Shown here: piece after piece, positions 6,406 to 7,952 of the stretch
Numbering within the stretch: position 1 is the first letter of the stretch
Layout of the letters: each line of letters opens with the position of its first letter
Assembly: GCA_030668465.1 (NCBI GenBank)
Contig: DAOUTX010000045.1
Coordinates: 1 to 7,952, forward strand
DNA: 7,952 nt
Origin: Atribacterota bacterium
Lineage (GTDB): Bacteria > Atribacterota > Phoenicimicrobiia > Phoenicimicrobiales > Phoenicimicrobiaceae
Direction of reading: 5' to 3'
The notes under the pieces: generated by a model
What the model was told of the DNA's origin: nothing
Databases searched by the model: none
The model's input: the letters and a program-made list of their open reading frames with translations, nothing else
Translations under genes and position numbers: made by a program

Positions 6406-7413
6406 ATGAATTACGAAAATATCGTAAATCTTACAAAACAAGAGAAAATATACCCTGTCTATCTGTTTTACGGAAAAGAAAATTATTTAAAAGAAGACAT
6501 TTTAAAAAAACTTCGAAACAGATTAATTGACCCTGCTTATAGAGAGTTAAATTATAAGGTTTTCTATGGCGAAAAATTATTTATAAATGAGGTAATAAAT
6601 GATTTAGAAACACTGCCACTGATATCTGAACATAAATTAGTAGTAATAAAGGAAGCAGAAAAAATTAGTAAAAATGATGAGATAAAATTAATAAATTATT
6701 TTAATCGGCTAAGTTTAAAAAACATTTTTTCAACTCTAATAATTATTTATAAAGAGAGCAGTCCAAACAAAGAACTAATCACATCAATTAAAAAGGCAGG
6801 GGTAGTATCTAATTTTAGCATTACAAATAAAGCAAAATTAACCTTATGGATAAATTCTAAATTCAGACAGAGTAATAAAAAAATTACTCAGGAGGGCTTA
6901 TTTTATTTACAATCTATAAGGGGTTCTGATTTAGGGCGCCTTTTTAATGAAATTGAAAAAATAGATATTTATACAAAAGACAAAAAAGTAATAGAAAAAG
7001 AAGATGTTATGATATCGATAGGTGGCTCAGAATCGGTTAATATATTTAAAGTATTGGACTCTATTGGGGATAAGGATATAAAAAGCGCAATAGAAGGTTT
7101 GGTAAAGTTAAATCAAGGCAACCTTCATCATTTATCCATATTTGCTATGATATACAGGCAAATAAAGCTTATACTTCAAGCAAAATTATTACTTGCAGGT
7201 GGATTCAATTTTAAAGAAGTAGAAAAGAAACTAAAACTTCCTTACTTTGTAATTGAAAAAATAATAAAACAGTCTAAAAAATATACTTTTAAGGAAATTT
7301 GTAAATCTTATGAATTATTGAATATTGCAGACTTAGAATTTAAAGATAGCCAGAAGGAACCCAAGATTATTTTAGAAGAATTAGTTATGAATATAATAAA
7401 TCAGGGAAGATAA
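6406..7413 (+). CDS. holA: DNA polymerase III subunit delta (clamp loader)
   Basis: Delta subunit of the clamp-loader complex; it opens the beta sliding clamp so that it can be loaded on DNA. 335 residues, usual length. Seen: N-terminal YPVYLFYGKENYLKEDILKKLRNRL (16-40), the signature opening of the HolA family, a conserved stretch TLPLISEHKLVVIKEAEKI (69-87) expected to lie in the first AAA+-like domain, LIIIYKESSPNKEL (111-124), and the lid segment with LQSIRGSDLGRLFNEIEKI (168-186). The helical C-terminal collar domain starts at about 210 (VNIFKVLDSIGDKDIKSAIEGL). There is no Walker A motif, as expected for delta, which does not bind ATP. The position after comEC is the standard holA place in Bacillota. 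Delta' (HolB) or DnaX are excluded by the missing P-loop and zinc cysteines. Confidence 0.93.
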   Translation: MNYENIVNLTKQEKIYPVYLFYGKENYLKEDILKKLRNRLIDPAYRELNYKVFYGEKLFINEVINDLETLPLISEHKLVVIKEAEKISKNDEIKLINYFNRLSLKNIFSTLIIIYKESSPNKELITSIKKAGVVSNFSITNKAKLTLWINSKFRQSNKKITQEGLFYLQSIRGSDLGRLFNEIEKIDIYTKDKKVIEKEDVMISIGGSESVNIFKVLDSIGDKDIKSAIEGLVKLNQGNLHHLSIFAMIYRQIKLILQAKLLLAGGFNFKEVEKKLKLPYFVIEKIIKQSKKYTFKEICKSYELLNIADLEFKDSQKEPKIILEELVMNIINQGR

Positions 7414-7418
7414 TGACT

Positions 7419-7456
7419 AGTATCGAGTATTGCGGAAGGAAATTAGGATTCAGAGA
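7419..7456 (+). repeat. Remnant of the stop-adjacent short-period repeat after holA
   Basis: Two 7-mers AGTATCG and AGTATTG (7419-7432) start 5 nt after the holA stop, followed by GGAAGGAAATTAGGATTCAG. The same order (CGTATCG-type words, then GGAAGAGAATAGAATCCAG) occurs after valS, where the tetranucleotide array lies between them. This looks like a degraded left half of that repeat, ending where the next element begins. Confidence 0.45.
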
Positions 7457-7535
7457 TGTAGGGGCACGATGCATCGTGCCCATTAGAAAATAATAAAAAA
7501 ATATAGGGAAGGGCACAATTCATTGTGCCCCTACA
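7457..7535. mobile_element. MITE-like element with 25-bp terminal inverted repeats
   Basis: The ends at 7457-7481 and 7511-7535 are inverted repeats matching at 22 of 25 positions, both starting TGTAGGGGCAC. Each end is itself a palindrome (GGGCACGAT with ATCGTGCCC at 7462-7481; GGGCACAAT with ATTGTGCCC at 7511-7530), so the element can form two hairpins or one long one. The 29-bp centre is A-rich. No coding capacity and no clear target-site duplication. GTAGGGGC-ended palindromes of this kind are common non-autonomous intergenic repeats in many bacteria. Confidence 0.65.
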
Positions 7536-7550
7536 AATCGGGAAATATAG

Positions 7551-7634
7551 ATTCCCATTACCCGTTTTCACGAAGCCTACCCTCATTAAAATGGGAGTGC
7601 AGGTTCCATGGTAATGATGAAAAAATATGGGAAT
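7551..7634. repeat. Second palindromic intergenic element
   Basis: Ends ATTCCCAT (7551-7558) and ATGGGAAT (7627-7634) are exact inverted repeats. An inner pair, CATTACC (7556-7562) and GGTAATG (7610-7616), lies within. The right end continues as GGGAATGACA, a sequence seen at the edge of many bacterial intergenic repeats. It carries no credible gene; an open frame crossing it on the - strand has no family features. Confidence 0.45.
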
Positions 7635-7676
7635 GACAGAAGTAAAGGTTTGATTCATCGAACTAGACAGAAAACT

Positions 7677-7714
7677 AAAAAATATAAGGGCTGAATTTAT
7701 TCAACCCTTATATT
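7677..7714 (-). terminator. Intrinsic terminator of the lysine-rich protein gene
   Basis: AATATAAGGG (7681-7690) and CCCTTATATT (7705-7714) pair exactly, extended by a 4-bp inner stem (TGAA with TTCA) around a 4-nt loop. In the - strand RNA the one imperfect pair becomes U-G, giving a continuous 15-bp stem, followed directly by TTTTAGTTTT. On the + strand the same pair is a C-A mismatch and the T-run is set back by five A, so the hairpin fits the - strand gene best. It may also stop holA transcripts arriving from the left. Confidence 0.8.
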
Positions 7715-7739
7715 AAAAATTTTTTTTACTTATTAATTA

Positions 7740-7952
7740 TTATTTTGCTTTTTTAGTTTCAGCTTTTTTAGTTGCAGTTTCCTTGGTTACTGGTTTTTTC
7801 ACAGCCTTTACTATCTTTTTAACTACTGGTTTTTCTTTGGTTTTAGTTGTTTTCGTAGTCTCTGTTTTTTTCTTAGAAACCACTGGTTTCTTAGTTACTG
7901 GTTTTTTAGCAACCGGTTTTTTTGCAACTTTTGCTACCTTTACCTTTTTAAC
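7740..7952 (-). CDS. Lysine-rich, histone-H1-like basic protein, C-terminal part (5' end outside window)
   Basis: The frame is open from the right window edge to TAA at 7740-7742: 70 residues, of which 28 are Lys, with Val, Thr, Pro and Ala making up most of the rest, no Arg, no aromatic residue and four Glu. It contains repeated KKPV words (KKPVAKKPVTKKPVV, EKPVVKK, VKKPVTKE). Such low-complexity tails occur in bacterial H1-like nucleoid proteins, in HU proteins with a basic extension, and as tails of some ribosomal proteins; they bind nucleic acids through charge. In many Bacillota the gene converging on holA is rpsT (ribosomal protein S20). This tail is not a recognisable S20 C-terminus, but an extended S20 cannot be ruled out without the N-terminal half. 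It is followed by a strong terminator on its own strand. Confidence 0.75.
   Translation of the reverse strand, partial: VKKVKVAKVAKKPVAKKPVTKKPVVSKKKTETTKTTKTKEKPVVKKIVKAVKKPVTKETATKKAETKKAK

Noticed and set aside
7462..7530. The two GGGCAC hairpins as terminators of holA
   Set aside because: Neither hairpin is followed by a T-run on the + strand; one is followed by an A-rich stretch, the other by CTACAAATC.
7443..7658. Open frame of 71 codons on the - strand after holA
   Set aside because: It runs straight through the two palindromic elements, has no family motif and no supported ribosome binding site. It is best explained as a chance frame in repeats.

Overview
This is a strongly AT-rich bacterial window holding, on the + strand, the 3' part of valS, then folC, comEA, comEC and holA. 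A lysine-rich, histone-H1-like gene enters from the right edge on the - strand. valS-folC and comEA-comEC-holA are both familiar neighbourhoods in Bacillota and in several deep-branching low-GC lineages. The ComEA carries a membrane anchor plus an SLBB domain plus a helix-hairpin-helix domain, which is the Gram-positive-like form. Together with the intergenic repeats this suggests a Bacillota-related or candidate-phylum bacterium such as Atribacterota. That placement is inference, not something the sequence proves.

Layout. 1-1533: valyl-tRNA synthetase, 5' end outside the window. 1534-1817: a non-coding gap filled by short-period degenerate repeats arranged as nested inverted arms. 1818-3122: folC. 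3123-3363: a second repeat-filled gap, mostly built from 8-bp words, followed by a possible promoter and a good ribosome binding site. 3364-3993: comEA, overlapping comEC (3981-6386) by 13 nt. 6406-7413: holA, 19 nt after comEC. 7414-7739: no gene, but a stop-adjacent repeat remnant, two palindromic MITE-like elements and a hairpin terminator. 7740-7952: C-terminal 70 residues of the lysine-rich protein.

How the genes fit together. ValRS serves translation and FolC serves folate polyglutamylation. ComEA (double-stranded DNA receptor) and ComEC (inner-membrane DNA channel with a metallo-beta-lactamase-like domain) form the core of natural DNA uptake. HolA is the delta subunit of the DNA polymerase III clamp loader. 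comEA, comEC and holA look like one transcription unit.

The least ordinary content is between the genes. Both gaps of the + strand cluster are almost wholly written in degenerate words of constant period (7 bp and 4 bp in the first, 8 bp in the second). The words on the left side reappear in reverse complement on the right side, so each gap could fold as one large imperfect hairpin around an AT-rich core. A trace of the same word series follows the holA stop codon. This looks like a repeat family tied to gene ends, and it is my best candidate for something undescribed. A second curiosity is a perfect 11-bp hairpin followed by a T-rich tract inside the 5' part of comEC.
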